From NCBI RefSeq assembly GCF_011397635.1, contig NC_064770.1, positions 8,642,826 through 8,706,825 on the forward strand: a DNA stretch of 64,000 nucleotides, in the 5' to 3' direction. This stretch comes from Epinephelus fuscoguttatus (lineage: Eukaryota > Chordata > Actinopteri > Perciformes > Serranidae). A model generated the notes under the pieces. It made no database searches. It saw nothing but the letters and a program-made list of their open reading frames with translations, and was not told the origin of the DNA. Positions 52,872-64,000 of this stretch are shown here, piece by piece. A program made the translations under genes and the position numbers. Within the stretch, counting starts at the first letter, position 1, and every line of letters starts with the position of its first letter.

Positions 52872-55800
52872 CTAGCTGTGGGGCTGGGGAGCGATACTGG
52901 AGCAGTCAGTTACCAGCAGTCCCACTGTGCTAGCACTGGACACAGTAACAGCCACGCTGGTGGTGCCCACGGGGCCCGCGCTTGTCTGGTCGGGACCAGG
53001 GTCACCCTGGTTGGCGTGGGTGCCCATGTGGCCCTGAAGCTGCGTGGCCGTCTTGCACTGCACCCCGCACAGCTGGCAGAGCAGCACCCCGCCGGCCCCC
53101 GTCCCGCCGAAGCCCCCCCGTGCCCCTCCGCTCTCCTTCCATTCCTGACCATGGTGCTTCTGAGCATGAACTCGCAGGTAGGTGAGGGTGGTGAAGCCTG
53201 GAAACACACAGACACTTCCTTAATATAGGATTGTTTTTAAAAAGTTATACTTGTTATTTTATTTCAGAAATATTGCAATGTACTATCAAAAACTTGTCAA
53301 GTATTGTGACACTCCTTGAGAAATCCTGTGATTTTGCTGGTTGAAAGTACATTTATTCAAGAACTTAAGCACAATTTGAGGTACTTTACTTGAGTACTTA
53401 CATTTTATTCTACTTTATAAAGTAGTATATCAAGTAATTAAAATCATCCTCACCTTTACCAGTTGCAACATTTAAATGATAAACATATTAATGCATCAAT
53501 AATTACAATCCAATATTATTCTGAAATGAGTACTTTTACTTTTGGTTCTTTATTTGAATACTGACGCTACTACTTTTGTACTTTCACTTGAGTAAGATTT
53601 TGAATGAAGGACTTTTATTATAACAGAGTATTTCTACACTGTGGTGTGACTGTTTTAGTCAAATAAATGGTCTGAGTAATTCTTTCACTTCTGTGTAAAT
53701 CCTACAACTGGTCAGAACAAAAATTAATAAATAGGTGAATACAGGAAACCTTCAGCTGTGTTGGATGTGTGCTAGTTTGTGCAAACCACAGTTGAGTCTT
53801 TCATTTGCAGCTCTTCATCTAACAGCTCACTCTGACTGTTTCTGCTGCACTATTGCCTCCTGCAGCATTTAAAACTGATCCACTGACCAAATAGTGCAGA
53901 GAAAGTCTATACCTTGTTATGGAGACCGGTCTTTATTTAAGAAAGCACTGCTAATGAAGCGCTGCAAATTCTGCAATAACACATTCTCCTGTAGGTTCGC
54001 AGGTGGAATACTCCTAATATGAAGCAGCAGTTACAGGAGATGAACAAATCTTTGATACAGCTGAAAGTGATTAGTCAATGAAGGCTGATACTGTATCTGA
54101 CATTATGAACAGGAACACCAGCATGAAACTAAACTCACAACCACAGACGTTCACTTAGAAGTAATGAGAGCTGAACGCAGAAACTTCTCTGCCTTTTCTT
54201 TAAAACAAGACACAGCCTTGATCAAATGAGTGAAAACTGCTGCAGCAGTATAACTTTTTTGGTGCCGTTTCCTGCGACTTACTGCGGTTGCAGAGGTGAC
54301 AGGCATGGTGCTGTGACTGGTTGTGGACTCTCATGTGGTCGGTGATGTACGCAGCAGAGAGCAGCTTCCCACAGATGTGACACGGAACTTTCTCCTCGTG
54401 GCGGACCAGGTGAGCACGTAGACGATCCCGCGTGGCGAACGCTGACGTGCAGGTCTGTGGGAAAACAAGAAGACGTGCACAGATACATGTAGTGAGTGTA
54501 GTAAGGGACACACACAGAAACACAGAGAAAAGCCAAAAAACATCACGTGAGAATATAAATACATTTATTCATTCATTTTCTGTAATAGCTCATCTTGGTG
54601 CAGGTTCACGGGGGAGCTGGAGCCTATCCTAGCTGTCATTTGGCAAAGGGTGGGGTGCACCCTGGATAGTTTGCCAGACTGTCACAGGCCCGACACATAG
54701 AGACAGACAACCATTCACACTCACATTCACACCTATGGGTTAATTTTTGAGTGACCCATTAACCTAATCTGCATATCTGAGGGAAGAAGCCAGGAACCCA
54801 GAGAGAACCTGCACCATCATTATCTTATTCATCATCATCATCATGCAGTGTTTCAGGGTCTATATTATTCACTAACCTATATTGATTGAACTACTATAAA
54901 CAGTCAGATGAAAACGTTACCGTGCACTTGAACGGTCTCTCTGTGGAGTGCACCTGTCGGACATGGCTGTTGAGGTGGTCCGGTCTGAAAAACACAAAAC
55001 GAGTCATTACAAACTGCAAAATATTTTATCACCCCACTAGATTATACCTAACCATTGATATATTTGTAATCTCCTGCCACCAAAGCTTGATTGGGTCCGG
55101 TCAGATTTCTGAGGGGACTTCTCCAAATGTTTGAATAGTCTTTGATGCAGTTAGGTTGTAGAACATCCTCTTTACAAATACACGTTATTTTGTATGAAGT
55201 GTTTGTTTTATATATGGATAACAAAACGTGTTAACACTTTATTTGGACAGTCCATCTACAGATAGTTTATAGAATATCTGTAACATATCATGTCGTGTCC
55301 TAGTTGGCAGGGTTTTGATGTGTTAAAAGAGATGTCAAATGTGATGTTTTATTATCTAAAGGTTAAAGATGCGTCACACGAAAAAAAAAAAACACTGCCC
55401 AAACTAAACGTCTGCTCTTATCAAAGTTTGTACCTAGAGAAGGCCTTGGCACAGTGAGGACAGACGTAGGGTTTCTCCACGCCGCCTTGGTGTGAGCGCA
55501 CGTGGTAGCTCATCCTGTCTTTCCTCTTGAAGCGCTGCTGGCAGATGGGGCAGGAGTACGGCTTCTCGTCCGAGTGGGACAGGCGGTGGCGGTTGAGATG
55601 ATAGACATCTCTGAAGGCCTTCCCACAGGCCTCACAGGCATGGTTCTTCCTCACCTGGTTAGTGTTGGGATTGGGATTTGGATTCTGTGTAGCAGCAGAG
55701 GAGTTAAGAGGCTTTGTCACTATTTATCCTAATATAATAATGAGTTGACACAATGATATATACATACACATGATATATAAGAGAGGAAAACTACTGCTGG

Positions 55801-58800
55801 TATAGTTAGAATATATTTGTCAGATGACATCAGTGAAATCTTTCTTCTTTCTAAACTTAAAACCTTTGTATATTATCTAACAGTTGCCTGAAACATGTAG
55901 CTGTTGCTTGGTCACCATTATAAAAAGTGTGGTCAGACACATAACAATATGTGATAACAGACTGACTATGATCTACACCCTAAAATATATAAAATTGAAA
56001 TGAATGTCATGATGTCCTGAGTTGATCAACAGACTTTTTTGATTAATTTTCGAACCAGACATTTCCTCTGAGAATGACTGTCAAAGAAGACGTGTAGTTA
56101 TGCTAACAGTGGCGTATAGATTGTTTTTTCCTGGAATTGAGAAGGAGTAGGAAAGCATCAAAGTAAACTTGTGATACAAGTAATGCTTTCTTAATATTTC
56201 TATATTGATTTTTCTATTGATTTTTTCATTGTAATGCATGCCTACTGTATGCTAAAATGTAGAAATAAACAAACAGATAAATAATTCAAAGAAACTCTTC
56301 TACAGACCATCAGAAACCTGAGCTTGTCAAAGTCATACAGAGATGATGAATAACCAGGTCTAGGTTCCAAAGCATTACTAAAATCATTATTAAATAAATA
56401 AGGATAAGATGTGTAACAGGGACACCTGTGCGATTAAACACTCAAGTGTTGTTCATGATGTGGTAGACACAATATTTTGAGTGAAGTTGGATGAGATTAA
56501 ACAGAACAAAAACCAAAATGATAATTGGAGGACTGGTGGTGTGTCTGTGGACTTTGCAGGCAGATGCCATTTGCAGAAATAAGAAACAGACCTGTCCTTT
56601 AATCCTGGTCCGCTACCCTCACTAACCTCCCTGCATACATATTAAACTCACTCACTGGCTCTTCTCCCAACGAACCCACCTGCTCCATGGAGCCCACAAC
56701 AACAACAGCTGCCTGGATGGGTTGAGGCGGTGCAGCCATGGTTACAGTTGCTGGGGCGATGGACACAGAGACCGGCTGGCTCTCTTGGTTGGCGAGCTGT
56801 CCGGGCTGGGGGAGGGTCTCCGGGGCAGCAGCAGCGGCGTTGGGGGGAAGGGGAGGGGGAGGAGGCTGTGGGGGCAGGGTGAGGTGGAGGAGGGAGAGAG
56901 GGACCGTCTGTTTCTCCACCCGTCCTCCTTTCCCTCCGTCCTCCTTCTCTCGGGCGGCTCGGTCCTTCATCTTGATGCCCGTGTGCACCGACTGGTGCCG
57001 CCGCAGGTTGTAGCTGTTCTTGAACTCCTTGTTGCATGTGGCACAGATGTGGGCTGGCCGGCTCGGCTTGGTGAGCGGTTTGACTGACAGACACAGAGGA
57101 GGGTCAAAATAACATATTTAGATTTTGAATTTTTACATTTCAATCAGGTTTGAAGATGTTATTTCTACAGTTAAAATACACCCCGTTTTTAATATGTACA
57201 TATAGCAAGCACAGTCACTGTCTATAAAAGCTACAACATGTATATTGACATTTTAACCTTCAGCAACCCTCGATCATTATTGGACCACTACAGTGTAACT
57301 GGGCTCTGGATGTTAAGTTTGTCCGTTTCACTTTGGACCCCCTGCAGTCTCCTCAGTGGTCAGACTGAACAGATTTAAACTGTGATTTGTCGGTCCACAG
57401 TAGGTTCAGCTGTAGATTTAAACAGGAACCTGTCCCTGTTTAAATCTGCACACAGTTTAATGCCTAACTTCCAGTTTCTTGTTTGTGTGAAACAGTTTTA
57501 GACCCTCCCCACCACCACCCCTCCTCCTCCTCCTCACCAGGTAGTGGCTCCTCACTCAAAGCGGCGGTGTCAACAGTGGACGGTGGAGTGACAATGTGCT
57601 CAGCTGGTGGACTCTGAGCTGAACCGGTGAGCTCCGGCAGCAGCTCAGACTGAAGAGGTGTCTCAGGTTGGCTCTGAGTCGATGGCGTCTACCAGAGATA
57701 AACAGGAAAACATGTTTTAATCCTCCGACACAGAGTTAATCAGCCAGTCCTCACAGTTTTTAATCAGTTATGTTGGATCACAGCATGTTTTTGGTCCGTT
57801 GATCATATTCACCCCACCAGGTATTATATTGGAGAAAAAATGTAGTGACCCACTAACTGAAGGTCAGGATTAGATGTAATGGTAACTACTTTACTTAAGG
57901 TTACTCAGTTGGCTAAAGGTTTGGTGTTCTAGGTAAAAATCTGCCAGAGACCTCTATTTATTAGTCCACTATTTGATTATTTAACTATTTTGAACATTAA
58001 TTAATTCAATGTTTAAGCAGAAAAATAAAACCTTCTCTGTTTACAGCTTCTTTTCTCTAATGTATATTTCTTGGATTATTTTTTCAGTCCAAATAGCACT
58101 ATTTTCTTATGTTTTATTGACTTAAAAGTTAATCACTTTCTTGAGAAATTAATCTGCAGATCAATAAAACATTTTTAGTTGCATCAACTCTGTCAATACC
58201 TAAATTGTGTACCTGTTTATACCTGCAGACACCGCAGTTTACGTATTTATTTTCGTCTACCACAGTATTGTATTTTCGACTATTTTATTCTATTTGATCT
58301 ATGTTGTATTTTACTCCTACAGTTTAATGTTGCACTATTTTATGTCTCATGTCTTGGATTTTCATTCTAATTGTGTGTTTTGTAACTCGGTGTTGTTGAA
58401 GGGAGCCTGAGATCTCAGACTTTCATTGCCAATGACTGCTTCTATGTAACTGATGTGCAAGACAAGACCTGACACTTAAATAAAAACCAAGAACAGATTA
58501 CCAGCCAGGCAAAGTGTGCAACTATCCCAGGACCCCAGACATCCAGGGGCCCCAAAAAGGTCCAGGATGAGTCCCTGTCAACTAGTGTCACATACCTGAG
58601 CACAATTTATTTAAAATAGAAATCTGCAATACTATGACACACACCAGTTTTGTGTGTTTAGTGTGTGTTGAGAACAGTTTTAAGTAGTAACTAATTTCTT
58701 TCTACTGAACTACACCCCGCCAAACGCATCACCCTGCAGAAGCAGGTGGGCATCTACTTGTGGACGACTGAGTCATGCTCGTGACAGCGCGAGATGTAAA

Positions 58801-59817
58801 TATTAATGGTGTGCCCCTTGGCTGAGCTGTAATGTTAGCTGGCTCTGTGGTGCTAGTGGTTGAGCTGAGCTAGCAGTGAGTGCATGCCTCCTTCTGCGCA
58901 GTGACACAGTTGGCAGGTGTACTTTGGTAAGAAGAGAATAGTTCTTATATGATACTGCTCACAAGAAGGCCTGTGGATTATCTTGAGTATTATCTTGGGT
59001 CATGACTTCTGGAAACAGACATTGCTGTTGAGTTTTTCAAATGTACTTTTTTGGTGCTTTGAGCACCACAATTTGAGCGCCATCTAGTTCTATTTTATTG
59101 GAGAGAAGGCAGACATTGCTATGGCTGATATCTCCAACAACCAGCAACTTACACTAAAACAATCTAGGGTGATCAATAACAGTATAGGTAAGAGGTAAAA
59201 TATGTATTTTTATATAACCTATTTTTAATTTTGTGGTGAACTGTCCCTTTAAGTAAAAGTACCATTACCTCAGTTAAGAAGTACTTTGTTGCAAGTGAAA
59301 GTAACGTGTTAATTTTAACTTCCTTATACTGCTGGGTAGCTTAACCTATAATAACACATCATATTTTATTTTTTGTATCACTAATCTGTAAACCTAAGTT
59401 ATCAAATAAATGAAGTGGAGTAAGAAGTACAATATGTACTTCTGTGATGAAGTTGAGCAGAATTATAAAGTAGCATGAAATGGAAATACTCAAGTGAAGC
59501 ACAGTTACCTCAAAACTGTCCTTGAGTACAGTACTTGAGTAAATGTACTTAGTTACTCTCCATCACTGGACAGGGAACATGTCTGTGTTTACATGTGATC
59601 CAACCTGCCAGCTGGGGAGGACCAACCCAAAAGCCAGCTTTACCCTGACCCCTCTGTGACCTCCCCCTCCCTCTGTAACCCCATGCAGAAATGTCAAACA
59701 ACCCCCTCCTCCTCCTCCTCCTCTTCTCCCCTCCCCAAAAACATCCAAAACCACAAAGCAGCTCCAGCATCAAATAAGACTTACCTGAAAAAGGAAATTA
59801 CTCCAGGAGGTATCCAT
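52872..59817 (-). CDS. maz: MYC-associated zinc finger protein, 7 coding exons
   Basis: Exons: 59817-59785, 57688-57538, 57083-56680, 55684-55434, 54984-54921, 54454-54283, 53197-52872, totalling 1401 nt and 466 aa (human about 477-493). The N-terminal MDTSWSNFLFQ matches the MAZ/VEZF1 family start encoded by a short first exon. A STVDTAAL motif in exon 2 is shared with human MAZ. Eight C2H2-type fingers follow: one in exon 3 (HICATCNKEFKNSYNLRRH, from about residue 73), then seven from about residue 211 to near 400, beginning HACEACGKAFRDVYHLNRH. The finger with AFSR/PDHLNSH is split by an intron. A Pro/Ala/Val-rich linker (about 120-195) separates finger 1 from the rest. MAZ binds GC-rich (GGGAGGG-like) promoter elements, acts as activator or repressor, and has been reported to cooperate with CTCF at insulators. 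All Cys/His ligands I checked are present. The tail after the last finger is Ser/Val-rich and ends APQPHS. Confidence 0.95.
53340..53700. repeat. hAT-like MITE fragment
   Basis: Begins GAAAGTACATTTATTCAAG, includes GAGGTACTTTACTTGAGTAC and AGTACTTTTACTTTTGG, and ends near CAAATAAATGGTCTGAGTAATTC. It follows the family order and lies in maz intron 6. Confidence 0.65.
54566..54830 (-). repeat. Diverged copy of the tRNA-headed SINE family
   Basis: Reverse complement of the family body: GGAGCTGGAGCCTATCC, CCAGACTGTCACAGG, GACAGACAACCATTCACACT and AACCTAATCTGCAT occur in the expected reverse order. The tRNA head is missing. It lies in maz intron 5. Confidence 0.8.
59100..59255. repeat. Dispersed repeat paralogous to 5850-6075
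   Basis: Shares GATATCTCC, AACAATCTAG and GGTGAACTGTCCCTTTAA with the copy in sh2b1. It lies in maz intron 1, directly next to the MITE copy that starts at 59250. Confidence 0.55.
59250..59568. repeat. hAT-like MITE copy (right portion)
   Basis: Runs from AAGTAAAAGTACCATTACC to TTAGTTACTCTCCATCACTG. It ends about 220 bp from maz exon 1, inside intron 1. Confidence 0.7.
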
Positions 59818-60650
59818 CCTGAACACTGCAGCCGGGGACTAACAGCTAAGCAGCCCGGGAGCAAAGAGGGGAGGGAGGAGGGGAACGGAGCCGAGGAAGA
59901 AACGCTCCAACTGCTGCTATGAAAACAAAATCTGAGGCCTTTATCTCTTCTCTTCCTGCCCGGGTTAATTAATGGAAAATATATGATGACAGCGGACGAT
60001 ATTTAGCTTAAATCGGCTAACACTTATTAGTCATTCGGCTGCTATGAGTAATGAATTAATATGGCAATCTTTTGGCATTAAACAGGCACTGACAAAATGC
60101 TTTATGTAAATGCGACAAAATGGTTCATGCTTGCTTTTAATGGTGCATTTTTTAATATCATTTGCTTATGTCTACTGTAATAAAAAATGGTGAATTGCAT
60201 GCAAAATAGAGAGTATTTTATATAGAAGAGGATGTAGTGCTAATCATAGCAGCTGTTCGGGAGTCATTTATTTTGCGATAGCTCCAGGAAAAAAAGGCCG
60301 CAGCGTCGGGTCCCAAGCCTCGGCGTTGCGTACAGCTCGTCCCCTAACTAGAGAGCTCCTGGTCGGCCGCGGTCCATGGCTCCGCCTCGGTGTTTCAATC
60401 GACAGGATGACATCTTTCTCTTTTTTTCAAACTCTCTCTCCGCCCTCCCTCCCTCTCGGTCTTTCTTCCTTTTCTTTTTTTAATCTCTCCTTCACCCCCT
60501 CTGTCCCTCTCCGCTTTAAAGGGAAAGTATTTTGTGTATGCACCCTCCTCGCGGACCCCGTCTCGTCTCGTGCCGTCCCTCGCCCCCGCCACCACCGCCG
60601 CCACTTCACGGGTAGGCCGACAAATAATGAAATCCGACATTTATACGTAT
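59818..60650 (-). promoter_or_regulatory. maz: maz 5' UTR and probable CpG-rich promoter
   Basis: Sequence just upstream of the maz ATG (59818-59935) is GC-rich, as expected for a 5' UTR. Positions 60295-60620 are CpG-dense (CGGTCGGCCGCGG-like, CCGCCACCACCGCCGCC) with long CT tracts, typical of a housekeeping vertebrate promoter. An AT-rich block (59940-60290) separates the two, so there may be an additional non-coding exon. The start site is not identifiable. Confidence 0.4.
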
Positions 60651-61504
60651 CAGCTCAGCCTGTTCATTCCCTCCGCTTCGATTTCGCGTAAAGTAAAAAA
60701 TATCCACCAGTGCATCTAAATAAAAAAAAAACAAAAAAAAAAAACACGCCCGGTCACCGGGATGTCTCTTAGCTAAAATGGTGTCGGGTTTAGCTAAAAC
60801 AAGGCTTTATCCTTGGAGCATCTTAAAGGTAACGATGCGCGCAAGTGCAACAGCTGGATTCAATCCACATGATGTCCATTGAGTGGGGCTACACCAAACT
60901 CCATTCAAAAAATCCTAAAGTTCATGCACCCTTGCTTTAAGTTCATAAAAGTGATGTAATAAGCACAATCATCGATCTTTTTCTATTCTGTAAGAGGCAC
61001 TTGTAAATTCGGCATATATCCAACACACCAAGAACTGTTTAATTACTAAAAAAATATTAAGTCTTAATGTTATTTTTCAATAAAAGTAGGCCTACATTGT
61101 GCTCTACATTTTCACTGAGCTGTTTTAGACTTTGCCTCGCAAAAAATTGAAGTAATGCAAACAGGGCCTTATTTGCAATACTGCATTTCCCCCACACATT
61201 TATGATAATTCACCTGTAAACTATAATTTATTTCTGTTTTTATATCCTTTACTTAAAATACACCGTCCTACTATTCAACTGCATGTTTCACTCAGAAAAC
61301 CCAATTAAAAAGAGCTGCAAAAAAGTGCACTGTGCTTAAATGGGGGATAGGGCAGACTGAAGTAAAAGGGGTGGACTTTTGAGCTAAATTATTTCCATTA
61401 ACTTATTAATGTAACAATGACTTTTAGCAACAATATTGAAGATAAATTAAATATGAACGTAAGCAGCACACGGACCTGGAAGGGGAAAAAACAAACAAAC
61501 AACA

Positions 61505-62911
61505 ATCTGGTTTCCATCGTCTTTATTTTACAGTATATTCAAACCACCTGTGCTCCAAACCAAATAACCATCAAATATTCTAATTACTACATTTGACGTA
61601 ATTTAAATCTTTAAATATAGTATTAAACTTAGCTTTACTTCGTCGATATACATTTCTGTTCTAGAATAATACATTCTGGGAAATGAGTTCCATCAAAAAA
61701 CAAATATTGATATTTTAACACTTTTAAACACACACGCGCACACGCACACGCACACCCACACGTTCTGCATTGAAACATGGTTTTACAGAGGTCTATAAGC
61801 AGCACATACATACAGTCAGTGGCTTTAAAATGTACAAACCATAATACTTGGTGCTCCTCACGTCATATATAACCTATGACCTGCATCACTTTCTAACTGT
61901 TTCTAAGTCAAAAGCAAACACGTCTCTTCTACCACAAAAACATGTCTCAAAACATCACATAATTGTCAAATAAGCACAAACTGATCAACTTCCCTCTACT
62001 GCGACAATCACCATTTAATTGACACCAAAATATCAGCAGGAATCTCCAGAAAATCATAAGAAAAGCAATAAGGAGTGGCTCGGAAGTTTTCTCTTTAACA
62101 TGAACAAAAGGGTGTCGTCTGCATCAAGTGAATAAAACTTCAGTGTTTTGGTCTGTCATAGAGTTCAGGGACACAACTTCATCTTCATATATGTAAAAAA
62201 AAATAATAACAATAAATGCTAAATAATTTGGGAATAAAGGTAAAGCAGCTCAAGTACCACTTTCTTTTAAGTCACACTTTGTCAGCAAGAGTCTATCTGT
62301 CAAACTAATGGCCTTACTGCTGGTTAATAAATCTTTTACAAATGTTTTTTTTCTTGCTCCTCAGCTCATCAGGTACACCCTGGACCCTAATCTGTTATTG
62401 ATGACTTTAGAGCTGCAGCTTTCCATTATTTTCTCAATTCATCATTTGGTCCCTAAAACGTCAAAAAACAGTAAAAGAAAATGTCCAACACAGTTTCCAA
62501 CAGCTGAAACTGACATATTTAAATGTCTTATTTTGGCTGAAAAACGTCCGAAACCCACAGATATTAAATGTAATATCACAGGAGACAACCAGAACATCAA
62601 ATATTCACTTATGAGAAGGAACCTTGGAACCTGAGTTTTTGTCATTTCTGCTTACAATAATGCTCAAAAATAGCTGCAGAAACATTTCTACATGCAGATA
62701 TAACCAGCAAATGGTATTTCTCACAAACTGTCAATCCAAATGTTGTGGATTAGTCATTTATAACCAATCCATAAAGCATTATTTAAAGATTTATTCACCG
62801 TTAATAAAGCCATAGAGGCTGGCTTAGTGTGTGGTACTGCAGTTACAATGGATGTCAGATAATGTGATACAATGATTGTTATCATACTGGTTGTTCTGGT
62901 TTCCAATATTT

Positions 62912-62974
<63 letters not shown>

Positions 62975-64000
62975 AGTAATATGTTTTAGCTTCTTTTGAT
63001 TTCACATGTTATATATTTCGTTTGACTATCATTTTTCAAAATGATACATTTCTTAATAAACATATTTTATAGTCGTTTTAGCCTGATTGTCTTTTTCATA
63101 TTCGAACTTCCAGATGTTTCAGATGAGTACAACCAAACTGGACAAAAGAGTGGCTGTAAAACACGAGCAGCTTCACATAAAATGACTCGTGATCTAAATG
63201 TGGTATAGGAGCACCAGAACTTCACTGTGGTTGCTGTCTCTGGCCTCTACAGATTCATTTCTCAAACATCCAGTGTGAATATTAAACTCCCCGTCTTTGA
63301 CTGCTCAACAACTTTCATGATTATCAGAATTCAAGGTAATGAAAATGCTACAAAGAGCCATCTGCTGAGGCATGTTAAGACATCATTGAAAGAAAAAAGG
63401 AGTTAGGATCATGAAGGTGTGTAACAGTTATAACATTTCTAGTTTGTGCTTCTTATGTATCATCATTACATCCTTGTCACAGAGTTAAAGATGAGTCCCT
63501 CTAAAACATAAAACCCACAAGGTTGTTTAAAGGGGACCCATTATACCTTCTCTTATTTTCTGTCATATCTATAATGTCACAGTGTCCGACGTTCACACTG
63601 AATGTGGCCAAAGCTTCAAATGATGTGGTAGATTAATGTAAAAGTAATCTTTGTAAGAATGGTCTCAGACCATTAGGAATACTCTGTTAAGTTTTTCTTC
63701 TACTTTTTTTTTGGGGACAAGCTGACGCCAGCTCATGATGCATTTCTTCATGTGGTCATCTGCTCTATGCACTGGTGATGCACGGGTCGACCCACAACCC
63801 TTGGGTTCTGTGGGCTGACCTGCGCGTTGGATGGTTTGGGTTAGAAAATATCGTTGGTTTCTCTTGAGTGGATCTTAAAGTGACAAAGCAGCATTCTGAG
63901 TAAGTTATAACTTACAGAAACACTGCAGCAGTCCACCTTTCACCTTCTCTTCCCCTCTCTCTGTCTCTCCCAATCACACACAGCAAGCGGCTTCATCATC
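61505..64000 (-). other. AT-rich region, possible 3' UTR of a further minus-strand gene
   Basis: A minus-strand AATAAAGACGATGG polyadenylation-like signal lies at 61521-61526 with no gene to its left that needs it, so a gene beyond the right edge could end here. Within the region are a (CA)n-like run (about 61728-61760), a degenerate dispersed repeat (62400-62620) and an (AT)n microsatellite (62917-62968). I find no coding exon. Positions 60720-61505 also show nothing recognisable. Confidence 0.25.
62917..62968. repeat. (AT)n microsatellite
   Basis: An uninterrupted AT run of about 26 units. Confidence 0.95.

Overview
The window looks like a piece of a teleost (percomorph-like) fish chromosome. 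The evidence is four vertebrate genes with long repeat-filled introns, canonical GT-AG splice sites, many dinucleotide microsatellites, and dispersed repeats of types I recognise from fish genomes: a tRNA-headed SINE, Tc1-like elements and hAT- and Harbinger-like MITEs. The four exon-intron models were built by hand from splice signals, reading phase and protein family resemblance. Each spliced CDS length divides by three and ends in a stop, which is a strong internal check.

All four genes lie on the minus strand, so transcription runs right to left. From right to left they are maz (about 59.8-52.9 kb, 7 coding exons, 466 aa, C2H2 zinc-finger transcription factor), an nlk paralogue (45.9-35.2 kb, 11 coding exons, 475 aa, Nemo-like MAPK-related kinase), tlcd3b/fam57b (27.5-19.4 kb, 6 coding exons, 282 aa, TLC-domain membrane protein linked to ceramide metabolism) and sh2b1 (12.7-2.5 kb, 8 coding exons, 880 aa, PH and SH2 adaptor). 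I found no convincing gene on the plus strand. In humans SH2B1, TLCD3B and MAZ are all in 16p11.2 but in two separate intervals, so here they form one compact block that also holds an nlk gene.

Layout: 1-2.2 kb, low-complexity GC/CT-rich DNA and a short repeat; 2.2-12.7 kb, sh2b1; 12.7-15.7 kb, hAT-like MITE copies within the sh2b1 5' region; about 15.4-16.0 kb, a CpG-containing putative sh2b1 promoter and non-coding exon; 16.1-18.65 kb, a MITE interrupted by a second transposon; 19.2-27.5 kb, tlcd3b, with coding exons set among long CA/TG repeats; 27.7-30.7 kb, MITE, a SINE with a perfect target-site duplication, a decayed Tc1 and another MITE; 30.9-35.2 kb, repeat-poor DNA probably corresponding to a long nlk 3' UTR; 35.2-45.9 kb, nlk, with a nearly intact Tc1-like transposon in its last long intron; 46-47.8 kb, nlk 5' region and probable promoter; 47.8-52.3 kb, four transposon-derived blocks; 52.9-59.8 kb, maz; about 60.3-60.65 kb, CpG-rich probable maz promoter; beyond 61.5 kb, AT-rich DNA that may be the 3' UTR of a further minus-strand gene.

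The genes do not form a pathway or operon. The most interesting signals concern how repeats meet splicing. In tlcd3b an in-frame 96-nt exon lies between complementary TG and CA repeats, and another exon's splice donor is embedded in MITE sequence. In nlk, exon 1 is bracketed by roughly 0.55-kb direct repeats.
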